Part shown: positions 12,190 to 23,200 of the stretch, piece after piece
Layout of the letters: each line of letters starts with the position of its first letter
How positions within the stretch are numbered: the stretch's first letter is position 1
NCBI RefSeq assembly: GCF_022012445.1
Contig: NZ_JAKLTS010000005.1
Span: 186,001-250,000, forward strand
Direction: 5' to 3'
DNA from: Massilia sp. TS11
GTDB lineage: Bacteria > Pseudomonadota > Gammaproteobacteria > Burkholderiales > Burkholderiaceae_D
Length of the DNA: 64,000 bases
Translations under genes and position numbers: made by a program
The notes under the pieces: generated by a model
What the model was told of the DNA's origin: nothing
The model's input: only the letters and a program-made list of their open reading frames with translations
Databases searched by the model: none

Positions 12190-13922
12190 TGGCCCCCCGC
12201 GCGCAGATCGGATGGCATGAAGGCCTCGTACAGATTTTCCTTCAGGGCTGCCAGCGCGACATTGGCTGGCATCGGCTTACCAGTGAGGTAGCCCTGGATG
12301 TATTGGCAGCCGCGCTGTTCCAGGTAGTGCAATTGATCCTCGGTCTCGACACCCTCGGCGACGACCGAGAGCTCCATGTGTTTGGCCAGATCCAGCACCG
12401 CATTGCAGATGCCGGCGTCCTTGGTGCTCTCGGGCAGGTCCTTGATGAAAGCGCGGTCGACTTTGAGCACGGAAATCGGGAAACGCTTCAGATAGGCGAG
12501 CGACGAATAGCCGGTGCCGAAGTCGTCGATGGCGATGCGCGCTTTGCGCTCGGCCATCTTGCCCAGAATCGTTTCGGCGTGGGCCGGATCGATCATCAGC
12601 GTGCCTTCCGTAATTTCCAACACGAGCTGTTCGCCCGGAACGCCCGAAAACGCGATCGCGTCGTCGAGCACCTCAAGGAATTTATCGTTACGGAATTGGC
12701 GCGGACTGATATTGACCGAGATATAGAGCGGGCGCTTGGCCACCTCTTCAAATTGCTTGAGTTGGACGCAGGCCGCCTTCAGCGCCCAGGCGCCGAGCAG
12801 ATTGATCAGGCCATTGGTCTCGGCGATCGGGATGAAGCGCGCCGGCGGCACCATGCCCAGGCCCGGATGCTTCCAGCGCATCAGGGTCTCGAAACCCTGG
12901 ATCTGGCGCGTCGGCGCATCCACAATGGGCTGGTAGTAGAGCAGGAATTCGCCCTCGCGGATGGCCTGGAACATGGCCGCCTCGAGCGAGATATCGTGCT
13001 GCGGCGGCCCGCCCGCGCGCTGGCTGTAGGTGATCGCGCGGCCCTTGCCGGTTTCCTTGGCGCGCGACAGGGCGGCGTCGGCCAGAGCCAGCAGGCGGTT
13101 GTCGTCCTCGGCGTGCTGGGGGTAGATCGAGACCCCGATCGAGGCGCCGACATAGATCGTGTGATTGTCGATTTCGAAGGGCGACTGGAGGGTGGCCAGC
13201 AGGCGCCCGGTGACCAGCTTGATCTGGGCCTCGCTGAAGGTGCCGGGCAGCACGGCCACGAATTCATCGCCGCCGACGCGCGCCAGCGTGTCCGAGTCGC
13301 GCAGCACCTTGCGCAGGCGCTGGCCGGCCTGGCGCAGCACGGCGTCGCCAATTGGGTGGCCGAGGCCGTCATTGACTTTCTTGAAGCCGTCCAGACCCAC
13401 CGTGGCGACCGAGAAGCCCTGGCCCGAGCGGCGCGCCTGGGCGATCACCATGCGGATCCGGTCCGACAACAGCAGGCGGTTGGGCAGCTCGGTCAGGGCG
13501 TCATGGGTGGCCATGTGGCGCAGGCGCTCTTCGGTGGCGTGCTGGGCCGTCATATCGCGCCCGACCACCAACAATTCCTCGGCGGCGCTGGCGCTTTGCT
13601 CGAAACTATTGAGGCGCAGCTCGAACCAGATTTCTTTCTCGGGAGTCTTGAGGCGGGCTTCGACGCGCACCGGCTGGCGGTATTGGCCGGTGTCGGCAAT
13701 GGCATTCTGGAGCGCGGGCTGGTCGGTGTCGGGCGCGAGATCGCTGAGCAGCGTGCCGTTCAGTTCGTGGGCCAGGCCAATCAGCAGGGCCGCGCGGCGG
13801 CTGGCAAACAGAATCCGCCCGTCGAGATCGAGCCGGAACACGACATCGCCCGCCGCTTCCATGAGCGTTGCCAGTTCCTGGCGCGGCGCGGCGTCTGTTG
13901 ATGTCGGGGCAGGGGACTGCAT
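12186..13922 (-). CDS. PAS-GGDEF-EAL c-di-GMP turnover protein
   Basis: A 578-residue cytoplasmic protein with no membrane segment. A PAS sensor occupies about 15-130. The GGDEF domain is intact (GGDEF at 217-221) with an inhibitory RxxD site five residues before it (RDSD at 208-211). The EAL domain follows; its signature reads ETL (345-347) instead of EAL, keeping the metal-binding Glu, and ITEGTLMID, IDDFGTGYSS and AEGVET are present. It could be bifunctional; the net activity is not predictable. It is the first gene of a two-gene operon with the HDOD protein. Confidence 0.9.
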   Translation of the reverse strand: MQSPAPTSTDAAPRQELATLMEAAGDVVFRLDLDGRILFASRRAALLIGLAHELNGTLLSDLAPDTDQPALQNAIADTGQYRQPVRVEARLKTPEKEIWFELRLNSFEQSASAAEELLVVGRDMTAQHATEERLRHMATHDALTELPNRLLLSDRIRMVIAQARRSGQGFSVATVGLDGFKKVNDGLGHPIGDAVLRQAGQRLRKVLRDSDTLARVGGDEFVAVLPGTFSEAQIKLVTGRLLATLQSPFEIDNHTIYVGASIGVSIYPQHAEDDNRLLALADAALSRAKETGKGRAITYSQRAGGPPQHDISLEAAMFQAIREGEFLLYYQPIVDAPTRQIQGFETLMRWKHPGLGMVPPARFIPIAETNGLINLLGAWALKAACVQLKQFEEVAKRPLYISVNISPRQFRNDKFLEVLDDAIAFSGVPGEQLVLEITEGTLMIDPAHAETILGKMAERKARIAIDDFGTGYSSLAYLKRFPISVLKVDRAFIKDLPESTKDAGICNAVLDLAKHMELSVVAEGVETEDQLHYLEQRGCQYIQGYLTGKPMPANVALAALKENLYEAFMPSDLRAGGQ

Positions 13923-14222
13923 CTTCTGTTTTTTGACTAATTGTGTTTGGCGTCGTGGCAGTTTACCAAAGCTGACGTGAATGTATCAGAGAAACATACA
14001 GCAAAGCATTAAAAAACAGCTTTTAAGCCCTTGATTTCGCACACCTTGATGTGGCGCAGATGCCGCGTTGGCCTTGATTTGGGGCAACTTTCTGACCAGT
14101 GCGCGATTGGCTTGCCGCCGTCGCCGCTTTCGGCTAGCCTGCCATTTGCCTGCATTGTCGCGCAATCGCCATGCATGTGCGACGCTTTGTGCAACAAATT
14201 CAATTTCCGACACAGGTGCGGC
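13923..14222. other. 300-base intergenic region between divergent genes
   Basis: No convincing gene is seen here. It separates the leftward PAS-GGDEF-EAL gene from the rightward acyl-CoA dehydrogenase and must hold both promoters. It is locally AT-richer near 13923-14030. The dehydrogenase frame stays open through part of it, but the residues (Cys, Ser and Pro rich) do not look like protein. Confidence 0.6.
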
Positions 14223-15878
14223 ATGGCCGATTTTGACACCCACAGCGTATTTAACCAAGCGAGCCCCTTCCAGGACGTCAATCTGTTCGCCTGTGATCCG
14301 GCTTTGCAGGAGGCGGTGGCGCGTGAGGGGGCGGGCTGGGCCGGTTCGCAGCTGTACGCGCTCGGCTGGGATCTGGGCCAGGCCGAGATGCAGGAGCTGG
14401 CGCGCCAGGCCAATGCCCAGGGGCCGCGCCACCAGATGTATGACCGGGGCGGCCGCCGCGTCGACGAAATCGAATTCCACCCGGCCTGGCACAGCATCAT
14501 GGCGCGCATGATCAGCGAGGGCGTGCACGCCTCGCCCTGGGACAGTGGCCAGCCCGGCGCCCATGTGGCGCGCGCGGCCCAGTATTTGCTGTTCGGCCAG
14601 TGGGAGAACGGCGCCCAGTGTCCGGTGACGATGAGTTTTGCCAGCGTGCCGGCGCTGCGCCAGGCGCCGCCGGCGATCGTCGCAACCTGGCTGCCCAAAC
14701 TGCTGTCGCGCCAGTACGACGCCCATTCGCGCCCGGTGACGGAAAAAACGGGCGTGCTGATCGGCATGGGCATGACGGAAAAGCAAGGCGGCACCGATGT
14801 GCGTGCCAACACCACTTTCGCGCGCCCGCTCGGCGATCCGGCCCAGGATGCCTGGGAGATTGTCGGGCATAAATGGTTTTTCTCGGCGCCCCAGTGCGAT
14901 GCCCACCTGATTCTGGCCCAGACCGAGCCCGGTTCCAGCCGCGGCCTGTCGTGCTTTTTCGTGCCGCGCTTTCTGCCGGATGGCCAGCGCAATGCGATCC
15001 GCGTGCAGCGCCTGAAGGACAAGCTCGGTAACAAGTCGAATGCCTCGTCGGAGGTCGAATTCCACGGCGCCCAGGGCTGGCTGGTGGGCGCCATCGGACG
15101 CGGCGTGCCGACCATTCTGGAGATGGGCAGTCTGACCCGGCTGGACTGCGTGATCGGCACGGCCGGCATCCTGCGCGCCGCCCTGACCCATGCGCTGCAC
15201 CACGCGCGCCAGCGCCATGTGTTCGGCAAACCCCTGGCGCAGCAGCCCTTGATGCAAAACGTGCTGGCCGATCTGGCCCTGGAGTCGGAAGCGGCCACCG
15301 CGTTTGCCTTGCGTCTGGCGCGCTGCTTTGACGAAAGCGCGGACCCGGCCCAGCAGGCGCTCGGCCGTCTGCTGACCCCGGCGGGCAAGTACTGGCTGTG
15401 CAAGCGCGGCCCCGGCTTTGGCGCCGAGGCGATGGAAGTGATGGGCGGCAATGGCTATGTCGAGGATGGGCCGCTGGCGCGCCTGTATCGTGAGCTGCCC
15501 GTCAATTCGATCTGGGAAGGTTCGGGCAATGTGATGTGCCTCGATGTACTGCGCGCGCTGGCCAAGTCGCATGCGGCGCGCGACGCGCTGCTGGCCGAGC
15601 TGCAGCTGGCCGTCGGCCGCGATCCGGCCTTCGACCGCGCGCTGTCGGCTCTGACCCTGAGTCTGGCCTCGCCGCAGCAGGACGAAACCATGGCGCGCGT
15701 GCTGGCCGAGCGCATCGTGCTGCTGGTTCAGGCCGGCTTGCTGCTGCGCCACGCACCGCCCTATGTCAGCCAGCCCTTTGTCGCCAGCCGCCTGCCGGAA
15801 GGGCCGGGCGGGGCCTATGGGCGCCTGCCGGCGAGCACAGATTTTGAGCTGATTCTCGGCCGCGCGCTCACCGCCTAG
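14223..15878 (+). CDS. AidB-like acyl-CoA dehydrogenase
   Basis: A 551-residue flavoprotein of the acyl-CoA dehydrogenase superfamily, closest in layout to AidB (540-550 residues, longer than ordinary ACADs). The N-terminus [17 protein letters not shown], the [17 protein letters not shown] flavin loop, the [26 protein letters not shown] helix and the [15 protein letters not shown] / IWEGSGNVM motifs are AidB hallmarks. E. coli AidB binds DNA and is induced in the alkylation response; its natural substrate is unsettled. The ATG at 14223 has AGGTG about 8 bases upstream. It stands alone ahead of upp. Confidence 0.88.
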   Translation: MADFDTHSVFNQASPFQDVNLFACDPALQEAVAREGAGWAGSQLYALGWDLGQAEMQELARQANAQGPRHQMYDRGGRRVDEIEFHPAWHSIMARMISEGVHASPWDSGQPGAHVARAAQYLLFGQWENGAQCPVTMSFASVPALRQAPPAIVATWLPKLLSRQYDAHSRPVTEKTGVLIGMGMTEKQGGTDVRANTTFARPLGDPAQDAWEIVGHKWFFSAPQCDAHLILAQTEPGSSRGLSCFFVPRFLPDGQRNAIRVQRLKDKLGNKSNASSEVEFHGAQGWLVGAIGRGVPTILEMGSLTRLDCVIGTAGILRAALTHALHHARQRHVFGKPLAQQPLMQNVLADLALESEAATAFALRLARCFDESADPAQQALGRLLTPAGKYWLCKRGPGFGAEAMEVMGGNGYVEDGPLARLYRELPVNSIWEGSGNVMCLDVLRALAKSHAARDALLAELQLAVGRDPAFDRALSALTLSLASPQQDETMARVLAERIVLLVQAGLLLRHAPPYVSQPFVASRLPEGPGGAYGRLPASTDFELILGRALTA

Positions 15879-15931
15879 TCATGGCGGCCAAAGCTTGGGA
15901 TAATTCACATTCAACCTTACCGAATGCCGCC

Positions 15932-16582
15932 ATGAAACAAGATCCGCGTTTTCCCAATCTGTTTATCCTCAACCATCCGCTGATCCAGCACAAACTCAGC
16001 CACATGCGGGCCAGCGACACCTCGACCCGCACCTTCCGCGAGCTGCTGCGCGAAATCACTTTGCTGATGGGCTACGAGATCACGCGCGATCTGCCCCTGA
16101 CCACGCGCCGCATCGCCACCCCGCTGCAGGAAATCGACGCCCCCGTGATCGCCGGCAAGAAGCTGGCCGTGGTGCCGATTCTGCGCGCCGGCATCGGCAT
16201 GAGCGATGGCCTGCTGGAACTGGTGCCCTCGGCCCGCGTCGGCCACATCGGCGTGTTCCGCCATCCCGAGACCCATCTGCCGGTCGAGTATCTGGTGCGT
16301 CTGCCGGACCTGTCCGAGCGGACCTTCATTCTGTGCGACCCGATGGTGGCGACCGGTAATTCGGCTGTGCACGCCGTCGATGTGCTGAAAAAGCGCGGCG
16401 TGACCGACGAGCAGATCATCTTCCTGGCCCTGGTGGCCGCGCCCGAAGGCGTCGAAGTGTTCCAGAAGTCGCACCCGCAGGTGAAGATGTATGTGGCCTC
16501 GCTCGACTCGCACCTGAACGACCACGACTACATCGTGCCGGGCCTGGGCGACGCCGGCGACCGCATTTTCGGTACCAAGTAA
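15932..16582 (+). CDS. upp: uracil phosphoribosyltransferase
   Basis: A 216-residue enzyme making UMP from uracil and PRPP (pyrimidine salvage). [22 protein letters not shown] at the start, [29 protein letters not shown], the PRPP-binding [22 protein letters not shown] and the uracil-binding [16 protein letters not shown] end all match Upp. Length is normal. A small Hpt-like gene starts 2 bases past the stop. Confidence 0.96.
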   Translation: MKQDPRFPNLFILNHPLIQHKLSHMRASDTSTRTFRELLREITLLMGYEITRDLPLTTRRIATPLQEIDAPVIAGKKLAVVPILRAGIGMSDGLLELVPSARVGHIGVFRHPETHLPVEYLVRLPDLSERTFILCDPMVATGNSAVHAVDVLKKRGVTDEQIIFLALVAAPEGVEVFQKSHPQVKMYVASLDSHLNDHDYIVPGLGDAGDRIFGTK

Positions 16583-16584
16583 GC

Positions 16585-16947
16585 ATGTCGGTCCAGAACG
16601 ATCCGGCGTTTCAGGCGCGGCTGCGCGCCCTGAGCGAGCAGTTCGCCAAGACCATTCCCGTCACCCTCGACCAGCTGCGCACGGGCCGTGCCATGCTGGC
16701 CGACGGCAGCGCCGACGAAGCCTGCTACAAGCAAGTGCTGCAGGCGCTGCACGCGGCGGCCGGCTCGGCGGCCACGTTCGGCTACCCGGAATTCGGCCAG
16801 CAGGCCCGCCTGGTCGAGCACGCGCTGCTGGCCCTGCGTGCTGCCGGCCCGGTCGCGGCGGCCGATTTGCACAGCTGGCTCGCCAGCCTCGACCGCTTCA
16901 TCGCCTGGGCCGAGCAGGATCCGCAGGCACCGTTTCCCGCTGCTTGA
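16585..16947 (+). CDS. Hpt-like small protein (degenerate)
   Basis: A 120-residue helical protein resembling a histidine phosphotransfer domain. The candidate site is HAAAG at residues 56-60, against the family pattern HxxKG: the His is kept but the Lys is Ala. Later segments (FGQQARLVEHALL, LHSWLASLDRFIAWAE) fit the four-helix bundle. It may still carry phosphate, or it may be only a binding domain. It is two bases downstream of upp and probably cotranscribed. The call rests on one motif and the helix pattern, so it is moderate. Confidence 0.6.
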   Translation: MSVQNDPAFQARLRALSEQFAKTIPVTLDQLRTGRAMLADGSADEACYKQVLQALHAAAGSAATFGYPEFGQQARLVEHALLALRAAGPVAAADLHSWLASLDRFIAWAEQDPQAPFPAA

Positions 16948-17046
16948 GCGAGTTCACTTTAGCGCTTTGATATGGCGCAAAAACACCTCGGTGTCATTTC
17001 GATAAAGTGCTTCCCATAGCGGGCGAGCGCACGTTTAACAAATATT

Positions 17047-17076
17047 TTGTTATTTGGGCGTTATCTCCGGTATAAT
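17047..17076 (+). promoter_or_regulatory. probable sigma-70 promoter of cspA
   Basis: A -35-like TTGTTA (17047-17052) and a perfect -10 TATAAT (17071-17076) are separated by 18 bases. A start near 17083 would give a leader of about 100 bases before the cspA ATG, as expected for cold-shock mRNAs whose leader controls translation. Confidence 0.65.
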
Positions 17077-17184
17077 GATGGATCGTTGGTTCGAGTTGGT
17101 CTTGCAGGTCTGCTGTCATTTCCTTTCTTGTTCTTCAAACGATCTACCCGGGCGCAAGCCCTTTAACACTAAAGGAAATTAGTA

Positions 17185-17388
17185 ATGGCAACTGGCATCG
17201 TCAAATGGTTTAACGACTCGAAAGGCTTCGGCTTCATCACTCCGGACGAAGGCGGCGAAGATCTGTTCGCGCACTTCTCGGCTATCCAATCGCAAGGCTT
17301 CAAGTCCCTGCAGGAAAACCAGCGCGTTTCGTTCGACGTGACCACCGGTCCGAAAGGCAAGCAAGCCTCGAACATCCAGCCGCTGTAA
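17185..17388 (+). CDS. cspA: cold-shock protein, CspA family
   Basis: A 67-residue single cold-shock domain with both nucleic-acid-binding motifs: KGFGFI (RNP1) and DLFAHFSAI (RNP2). It binds single-stranded RNA/DNA as an RNA chaperone. AAGGA at 17172-17176 sits 8 bases before the ATG. It has a long leader and a strong terminator, so it is a one-gene unit. Which csp paralogue it is cannot be told. Confidence 0.96.
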   Translation: MATGIVKWFNDSKGFGFITPDEGGEDLFAHFSAIQSQGFKSLQENQRVSFDVTTGPKGKQASNIQPL

Positions 17389-17410
17389 TCCACACGGCAC
17401 TCAGAAAGAT

Positions 17411-17436
17411 CCCCGGCATGCCGGGGATTTTTTTTT
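17411..17436 (+). terminator. cspA intrinsic terminator
   Basis: A perfect 16-base palindrome (CCCCGGCATGCCGGGG, 17411-17426) is followed at once by an A and about nine T. It lies 22 bases after the cspA stop. Confidence 0.92.
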
Positions 17437-17451
17437 GCCCATTCCCAGCGG

Positions 17452-17511
17452 AAAAAATGGGGTCAGACCCCATTTTTCCGCCCAGATAAATGGGGTCTGA
17501 CCCCGATTTAT
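17452..17511 (+). repeat. paired-palindrome repeat, copy 1
   Basis: Two 13-base palindromes, GGGGTCAGACCCC (17459-17471) and GGGGTCTGACCCC (17492-17504), are 33 bases apart start to start and flanked by A/T runs. They are reverse complements of each other. Copies 2 and 3 are at 20224-20283 and 39851-39909. The core is common in REP-like elements of proteobacteria. It lies just past the cspA terminator. Confidence 0.92.
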
Positions 17512-17561
17512 CTTTGGGGAAAGGGTTTGCTTGCTCGCGCGCGCTGTCGAGGGCTTGTGGC

Positions 17562-18467
17562 CTAGCGCCGGCGCCAGTAGTCGGCCTGGGCGTAGGTGTG
17601 GCGCAGGAAGTCGACAAATGCCCGGATGCGCAGCGGCAGATGGCGGCGCTGGGCGAATACGGCATAGATGTCGTTGCCAGGCGCTGCGTAATCGTCGAGC
17701 ACGCTGACGAGGCGGCCGTCCTCGATGTCCTGGCCGACTTCCCACATCGAGCGCCAGGCCAGGCCCTTGCCAGCCAGCGCCCAGTCGTGCAGGACGGCGC
17801 CGTCGTTGCAGACCATGGCGCCGCTGACTTTCAGCGTGACGAGCTTGCCATTGTCGCGGAAGGTCCAGCCGCGCTGGCTGCCTTCGCTGCTAATGGCCAG
17901 ACACTGGTGGCGTTCCAGATCGGCCAGGGTTTGCGGGCGGCCATGCCGCTTCAGATAGGCCGGGGTGGCCACGACCACGCGGTGGTTGTCGGCCAGCTTC
18001 ACGCTGACCAGGCTGGAGTCGGGCAGGGCGGCAATCCGGATCGCCACGTCCACCCCTTCGCCGACCACGTCCACGATGCGGTCCGACAAATTCAGATTGA
18101 TCGTGACGGCGCGGTGCTCGGCCAGAAACGAGGGCACGAGCGGGGCCACGTGCTGGCGGCCAAAGCCGGCCGGGGCCGAAATAAGCAGATGGCCGCTGGC
18201 ATGGGCGCTGCGTTCCGACACTGCGGCCTCGGCATCCTCCAGATCGGTGAGGATGCGCTGGCAGTCCTCGAGGAAGGCCGCGCCCTCATTGGTCAGGGCC
18301 AGCTTGCGCGTCGTGCGGGTCAGCAGTTTGACGCCCAGGCGGGCTTCCAGGGCGTCCAGGCGGCGCCCGATCATCGCCGGCGCAATGCCCTCGGCCCGGG
18401 CCGCGGCCGACAGGCTGCCGCGCGCCACCACGTCGACAAAGGTGGAAATCTGACGGAAATGGTCCAT
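17562..18467 (-). CDS. LysR-family transcriptional regulator
   Basis: A 301-residue LysR protein. The winged helix-turn-helix is at about 1-60 (FVDVVARGSLSAAARAEGIAPAMIGRRLDALEARLG), followed by the two-lobed effector domain (about 90-295). The effector is unknown. It is divergent from malate synthase across about 110 bases, the usual arrangement for a LysR regulator and its target, so control of aceB is a reasonable inference. Proteins of this subgroup (MDHFRQISTFVDVVARGSLS) are widespread in betaproteobacteria and mostly uncharacterised. Confidence 0.92.
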   Translation of the reverse strand: MDHFRQISTFVDVVARGSLSAAARAEGIAPAMIGRRLDALEARLGVKLLTRTTRKLALTNEGAAFLEDCQRILTDLEDAEAAVSERSAHASGHLLISAPAGFGRQHVAPLVPSFLAEHRAVTINLNLSDRIVDVVGEGVDVAIRIAALPDSSLVSVKLADNHRVVVATPAYLKRHGRPQTLADLERHQCLAISSEGSQRGWTFRDNGKLVTLKVSGAMVCNDGAVLHDWALAGKGLAWRSMWEVGQDIEDGRLVSVLDDYAAPGNDIYAVFAQRRHLPLRIRAFVDFLRHTYAQADYWRRR

Positions 18468-18577
18468 GGCGATCTTTTACTAAAACGCACAAATGTTGTG
18501 AGTAATTGTCTCGTTTAATGACTTCATAGTGAATATACTGGAATCCATATGATCCACCAAGCACTCAAGGAGCCCAC

Positions 18578-20167
18578 ATGAGCCTCACCCTTCCGGCCGG
18601 CATGCAAATCACCGGCGCCATCCAACCTGGATATGAACGTGTTCTGACGCCCGATGCCCTGGCCCTGGTCGCCAAGCTGTCGCGCGCTTTCGAGCCGCGC
18701 CGGCAGGAACTGCTGGCCGCCCGCGTCGCCCGCGCCCAGCGCCTCGATGCCGGCGAGCGTCCGGACTTCCTGGCGGAGACGGCCCATATCCGCAATGGTG
18801 ACTGGAAAATCGCCCCGATTCCCAAGGCCCTCGAATGCCGCCGCGTGGAAATCACCGGCCCGGTCGAGCGCAAGATGGTGATCAACGCCCTGAACTCGGG
18901 CGCCGACTCCTACATGACCGACTTCGAGGATTCGAACACGCCGAACTGGGACAACCAGATCACCGGTCAGATCAATATGATGGACGCGGTGCGCGGCACG
19001 ATCTCGCTCGAGCAGAATGGCAAGTCCTACAAGCTGAACGACAAGGTCGCGACCCTGGTCGTGCGCCCGCGCGGCTGGCACCTGGACGAGAAGCATGTGC
19101 TGGTCGACGGCAAGCGTATCTCGGGCGGCATCTTCGACTTCGCGCTGTTCATGTTCCACAATGCCAAAGAGCAGCTGGCCCGCGGCGCCGGTCCGTATTT
19201 CTACCTGCCGAAGATGGAATCGCATCTTGAGGCGCGCCTGTGGAATGACATTTTCGTCATGACCCAGAACGAGCTCGGCCTGCCGCAGGGCACGATCAAG
19301 GCCACGGTGCTGATCGAAACCATTCTCGCCGCCTTCGAGATGGACGAAATCCTGTACGAACTGCGTGAACACAGCGCGGGCCTGAACGCCGGCCGCTGGG
19401 ACTACATCTTCTCGTGCATCAAGAAGTTCAAGGTCGACAAGGACTTCTGCCTGGCCGACCGCGGCAAGGTGACGATGACCTCGCCGTTCATGCGCGCCTA
19501 CGCCTTGCTGCTGCTGAAGACCTGCCACAAGCGCGGCGCACCGGCCATTGGCGGCATGTCGGCCCTGATCCCGATCAAGGGCGACGAAGAGAAGAATGCC
19601 GTCGCCATGGGCGGCGTGCGCAACGACAAGGCGCGCGATGCCGGCGATGGCTACGACGGCGGCTGGGTCGCCCACCCGGGTCTCGTGGGCCTGGCGATGG
19701 AAGAGTTCACGAAGGTGCTGGGCGACAAGCCGAACCAGATCGAGAAGCAGCGTCCGGACGTCAACGTGACGGCCGCCGACCTGCTGAACTTCCAGCCCGA
19801 GACCCCGATCACTGAAGCCGGTCTGCGCTACAACATCAATGTGGGCATCCACTACCTCGGCAGCTGGCTGGCCGGCAACGGTTGCGTGCCCATCCACAAT
19901 CTGATGGAAGATGCGGCCACGGCCGAGATTTCGCGCTCCCAGGTCTGGCAGTGGATCCGTTCGAGCAAGGGCGTGCTCGAGGACGGCCGCAAGGTCACGG
20001 CCGAGATGGTACGCGCCATGATTCCGGAGGAGCTGGCCAAGGTCCAGGCCGTGGCCCCGAATGGCAATGGCCCGACCTACACGCGTGCGGCCGAGATTTT
20101 CGAAACGATGTCGACCTCGGACAGCTTCGCCGAGTTCCTGACCCTGCCGCTGTACGAAGAAGTCTAA
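18578..20167 (+). CDS. aceB: malate synthase A
   Basis: A 529-residue enzyme that condenses glyoxylate and acetyl-CoA to malate in the glyoxylate bypass. The TIM-barrel landmarks are visible: [84 protein letters not shown], and the C-terminal SRSQVWQWI with the catalytic-domain plug. Length matches E. coli AceB (about 530), not the 720-residue GlcB. A good ribosome site (AAGGAG) precedes the ATG. Isocitrate lyase is not in the window. Confidence 0.96.
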   Translation: MSLTLPAGMQITGAIQPGYERVLTPDALALVAKLSRAFEPRRQELLAARVARAQRLDAGERPDFLAETAHIRNGDWKIAPIPKALECRRVEITGPVERKMVINALNSGADSYMTDFEDSNTPNWDNQITGQINMMDAVRGTISLEQNGKSYKLNDKVATLVVRPRGWHLDEKHVLVDGKRISGGIFDFALFMFHNAKEQLARGAGPYFYLPKMESHLEARLWNDIFVMTQNELGLPQGTIKATVLIETILAAFEMDEILYELREHSAGLNAGRWDYIFSCIKKFKVDKDFCLADRGKVTMTSPFMRAYALLLLKTCHKRGAPAIGGMSALIPIKGDEEKNAVAMGGVRNDKARDAGDGYDGGWVAHPGLVGLAMEEFTKVLGDKPNQIEKQRPDVNVTAADLLNFQPETPITEAGLRYNINVGIHYLGSWLAGNGCVPIHNLMEDAATAEISRSQVWQWIRSSKGVLEDGRKVTAEMVRAMIPEELAKVQAVAPNGNGPTYTRAAEIFETMSTSDSFAEFLTLPLYEEV

Positions 20168-20186
20168 GACGCCGTCAGCGTCGACG

Positions 20187-20214
20187 AGCGGGCCCACGCG
20201 GCCCGCTTTTTTTT
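20187..20214 (+). terminator. aceB intrinsic terminator
   Basis: An 8-base stem (AGCGGGCC / GGCCCGCT) with a CACGC loop is followed by eight T, 19 bases past the aceB stop. Confidence 0.9.
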
Positions 20215-20223
20215 GCCCCACCG

Positions 20224-20283
20224 ACAAATCGGGGTCAGACCCCATTTATCCGATCGGAAAAATGGGGTCTGACCCCATTTTTT
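20224..20283 (-). repeat. paired-palindrome repeat, copy 2 (inverted)
   Basis: GGGGTCAGACCCC at 20231-20243 and GGGGTCTGACCCC at 20264-20276 keep the same 33-base register. Flanks and linker read as the reverse complement of copies 1 and 3, so this copy is inverted relative to them. It starts 9 bases after the aceB terminator T run. Confidence 0.92.
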
Positions 20284-20296
20284 CTGTGGGGGATTT

Positions 20297-23200
20297 TTAT
20301 GCGCCGACGGCCTTGTTTTCGAGCAGGGCGGTGAATTGTGCGGCCGGTACGGCGGGGCTCAGGTAGTAGCCCTGTAGCAGGTCGCAGCGGTGGTCGCGCA
20401 GGAATTCCAGCTGGGCCAGGGTTTCCACGCCCTCGGCCACCACCTCCAGCCGCAGGCTGTGCGCCAGCGCGATGATTGAGGTGACGATGGCGGCGTCGTC
20501 CACGTCGCCCGGCACGTCGCGCACAAACGAGCGGTCGATTTTGATGATGTCGACCGGGAAGCGCTTCAGGTAGGACAAGGACGAGTAGCCGGTGCCGAAA
20601 TCGTCGATCGACAGGCGGATGCCGAGCGTGCGCAGGCGGTGCAGAATCTGCAGCGTGTCCTGGGCGTGCTCCATCAGCGTGCTTTCGGTGATTTCCAGCT
20701 CCAGCAGGCGCGGCGGCAGACCGGTCTGGGCCAAGGTGTCTTCGATGATGCTGGAGAAGTTCTTCTGCAGCAGCTGGCGCACCGACAGGTTGACGGCCAC
20801 GCGCAGCGGCGTCATGCCGGCATCAAGCCAGGCCTTCAGTTGAGCACAGGCCGTGCGCAGCACCCATTCGCCCAGCGGAATGATGAGGCCGGTCTCTTCG
20901 GCCAGCGGGATGAACTCGGCCGGCGATACCATGCCGCGGGTCGGATGGCGCCAGCGCACCAGCGCCTCCATGCCGATGATCTGCTCGCTGTCGAGGCGCG
21001 CCTGCGGTTGGTAATGCACTTCGAGCTCGCCGTTTTCCATGGCGCGGCGCAGGTCGCTCTCCAGGCGCACATGCTCGGACAGCGACTGCTCCATCGAGGC
21101 CTCGTAGAACTGGAAGCCGGTATTGGTCTTCTTGGCGCGGTACATGGCATTGTCCGCGTGCTTGACCAGGGTGGCCACGTCCAGCCCGTCGCTCGGGTAC
21201 ATGGCGATGCCGACGCTGGAGGTCACGAAAATGTCGTGGCCGTCGATCTGGAAGGGCGAGGACAGTACGCGGCAGATGTTCTGCGCGGCGGTTGCGGCCG
21301 GGCCCGGTCCGTCGACGTCGGACAGCAGCACGGTGAATTCGTCGCCGCCCAGGCGCGCCACCACATCGACGTTGCGCACGGTGCGGCGCACGCGCTGGGC
21401 CACGGCGACCAGCAGGCGGTCGCCGACATCGTGGCCGAGGTTGTCGTTGACGTATTTGAAGCGGTCCAGGTCCATGAACAGCACGGCCAGCTGCTTGGCC
21501 TCCTTGCGCGCCTGGTCGACGGCCTGGCCGAGCAGATCGAAGAACAGGGTGCGGTTGGGCAGGCCGGTCAGCAGGTCGTTGTAGGCCAGGTGGCGGATGC
21601 GCTTCTCGGCACGGTTGGCCTCGATGATGCGGCGCACTCGCTGGCTCAGCACGGCGTAATGGATGGGCTTGGGAATATAGTCGCTGGCGCCGGCCGCAAA
21701 AGCGCGCTCGACCGAGGAATTGTCCTCGAGCGCGGTGATCATCAGCACGGGAATCGTGTTCCCGCCCGGCAGCTCCTGCATGCGCGCGCAGGCCGTGAAG
21801 CCATCCATCACCGGCATCACGGCGTCCATCAGGATCACATCGGGCTGGAAGCGGCGCAGCATCTGCAGCGCCTGGGCGCCATCGGCCGCTTCTTCCACGC
21901 GGAAGCCGTCGCGCTGCAGCGTGAAGCGCAAGGTCGAACGGGTGCTGCGGTCGTCGTCGACGACCAGCACCTGGGCCACTTCTTCGCTGCCATCGGGGCT
22001 GATGCCGTCGCTGCCGCTGACTTCATTGGCGAGCAGGGTGGCCACGGCCGTGTAGGCGCTGCGCAGGCGCGGCAGCAGCGGGCCGATTTGGTCGAGCTGG
22101 CCCAAGCCGGCCAGGTCTTCGGCTTCCTTGGCGAACTGGGCCAGATGGACGGCGCCCAGATTGCCGGACGAGCCCTTGATCGCGTGGGCCTTGGCGCGCG
22201 CATCGCTGGCGTCGCCCGCCTGGAGAGCGTCGTCGAGTCCCTGCAGATAGCGCGGCGTGTCCTCCAGGAAGGGGCTGATCGCCTGCGGCAGCGAGGCGCC
22301 GAGAATCTCGCGCAGCTTGTTGAAGATCGTGTGGTCGAGCGGATGCTCGGTCGACTCGTCCACGCGCTCGGCCTCGGCCTGGCGGGTGTCCGGATCCTCG
22401 CCGGCGCGCGGCAGCCATTTCTCGAGCTTCTGGCGCAGTTCCACCAGCGTGATCGGTTTGGCCAGATAGTCGTCCATGCCCGCGGCCAGGCATTTTTCGG
22501 CGTCGCCGCGCTGGGTGTTGGCCGTCATCGCCACCAGCGGCGTGCGCCGGCCCGCGCTTTCCTCGAAGGCGCGGATATGGGCCGTGGCTTCATAGCCGTC
22601 CATCTCCGGCATCGAGCAGTCCATCAGAATCAGGTCGAACTGGCGCGTGCGCGCCGCTTCCACCGCCTCGCGCCCGTTGGAGGCGAATTCGCAGGCGCAG
22701 CCGTTCATGGCCAGCATGCCGGCCGCCACCATCTGATTGGTGCGGTTGTCTTCGGCCACGAGGATGCTGTATTCCTTGCGCGGCAGGGCCGGCGAGCGCA
22801 CCTGATTGGTGCTCGGCGTCTGCGGCGCTTCGAGCAGCAGGTCTTTCAGGGCGGCGATGAAGCGGTCCTCGCGCAGCGGCTTGCCAAGCGAGGTATAGCC
22901 GTCCACCAGTTTCGAGCTGTTCGGGGTGCCGTAGCGGTCCAGAATCAGCACGCGCGTGCCGGGGGCGATGTGCTCGACTTCGTGGGCCAGATCCTTGCCA
23001 TCGTCATCGGTGGCGCCGATGTCCATGATGACGATCTTGTAGGGGCGGTGCTGGTCGGCCGCCAGGCGCAGCTGGGTCAGAGCCTCGCCGCCCCAGCGCG
23101 TGGTGTGGATGTCGATGCCGTGGCGGCCCAGGGCCTGCTCGATGAAGCTGCGCACGATGTCGCTGTCGTCGACGGCGATCATGCGCAGGCCGGCCAGCAC

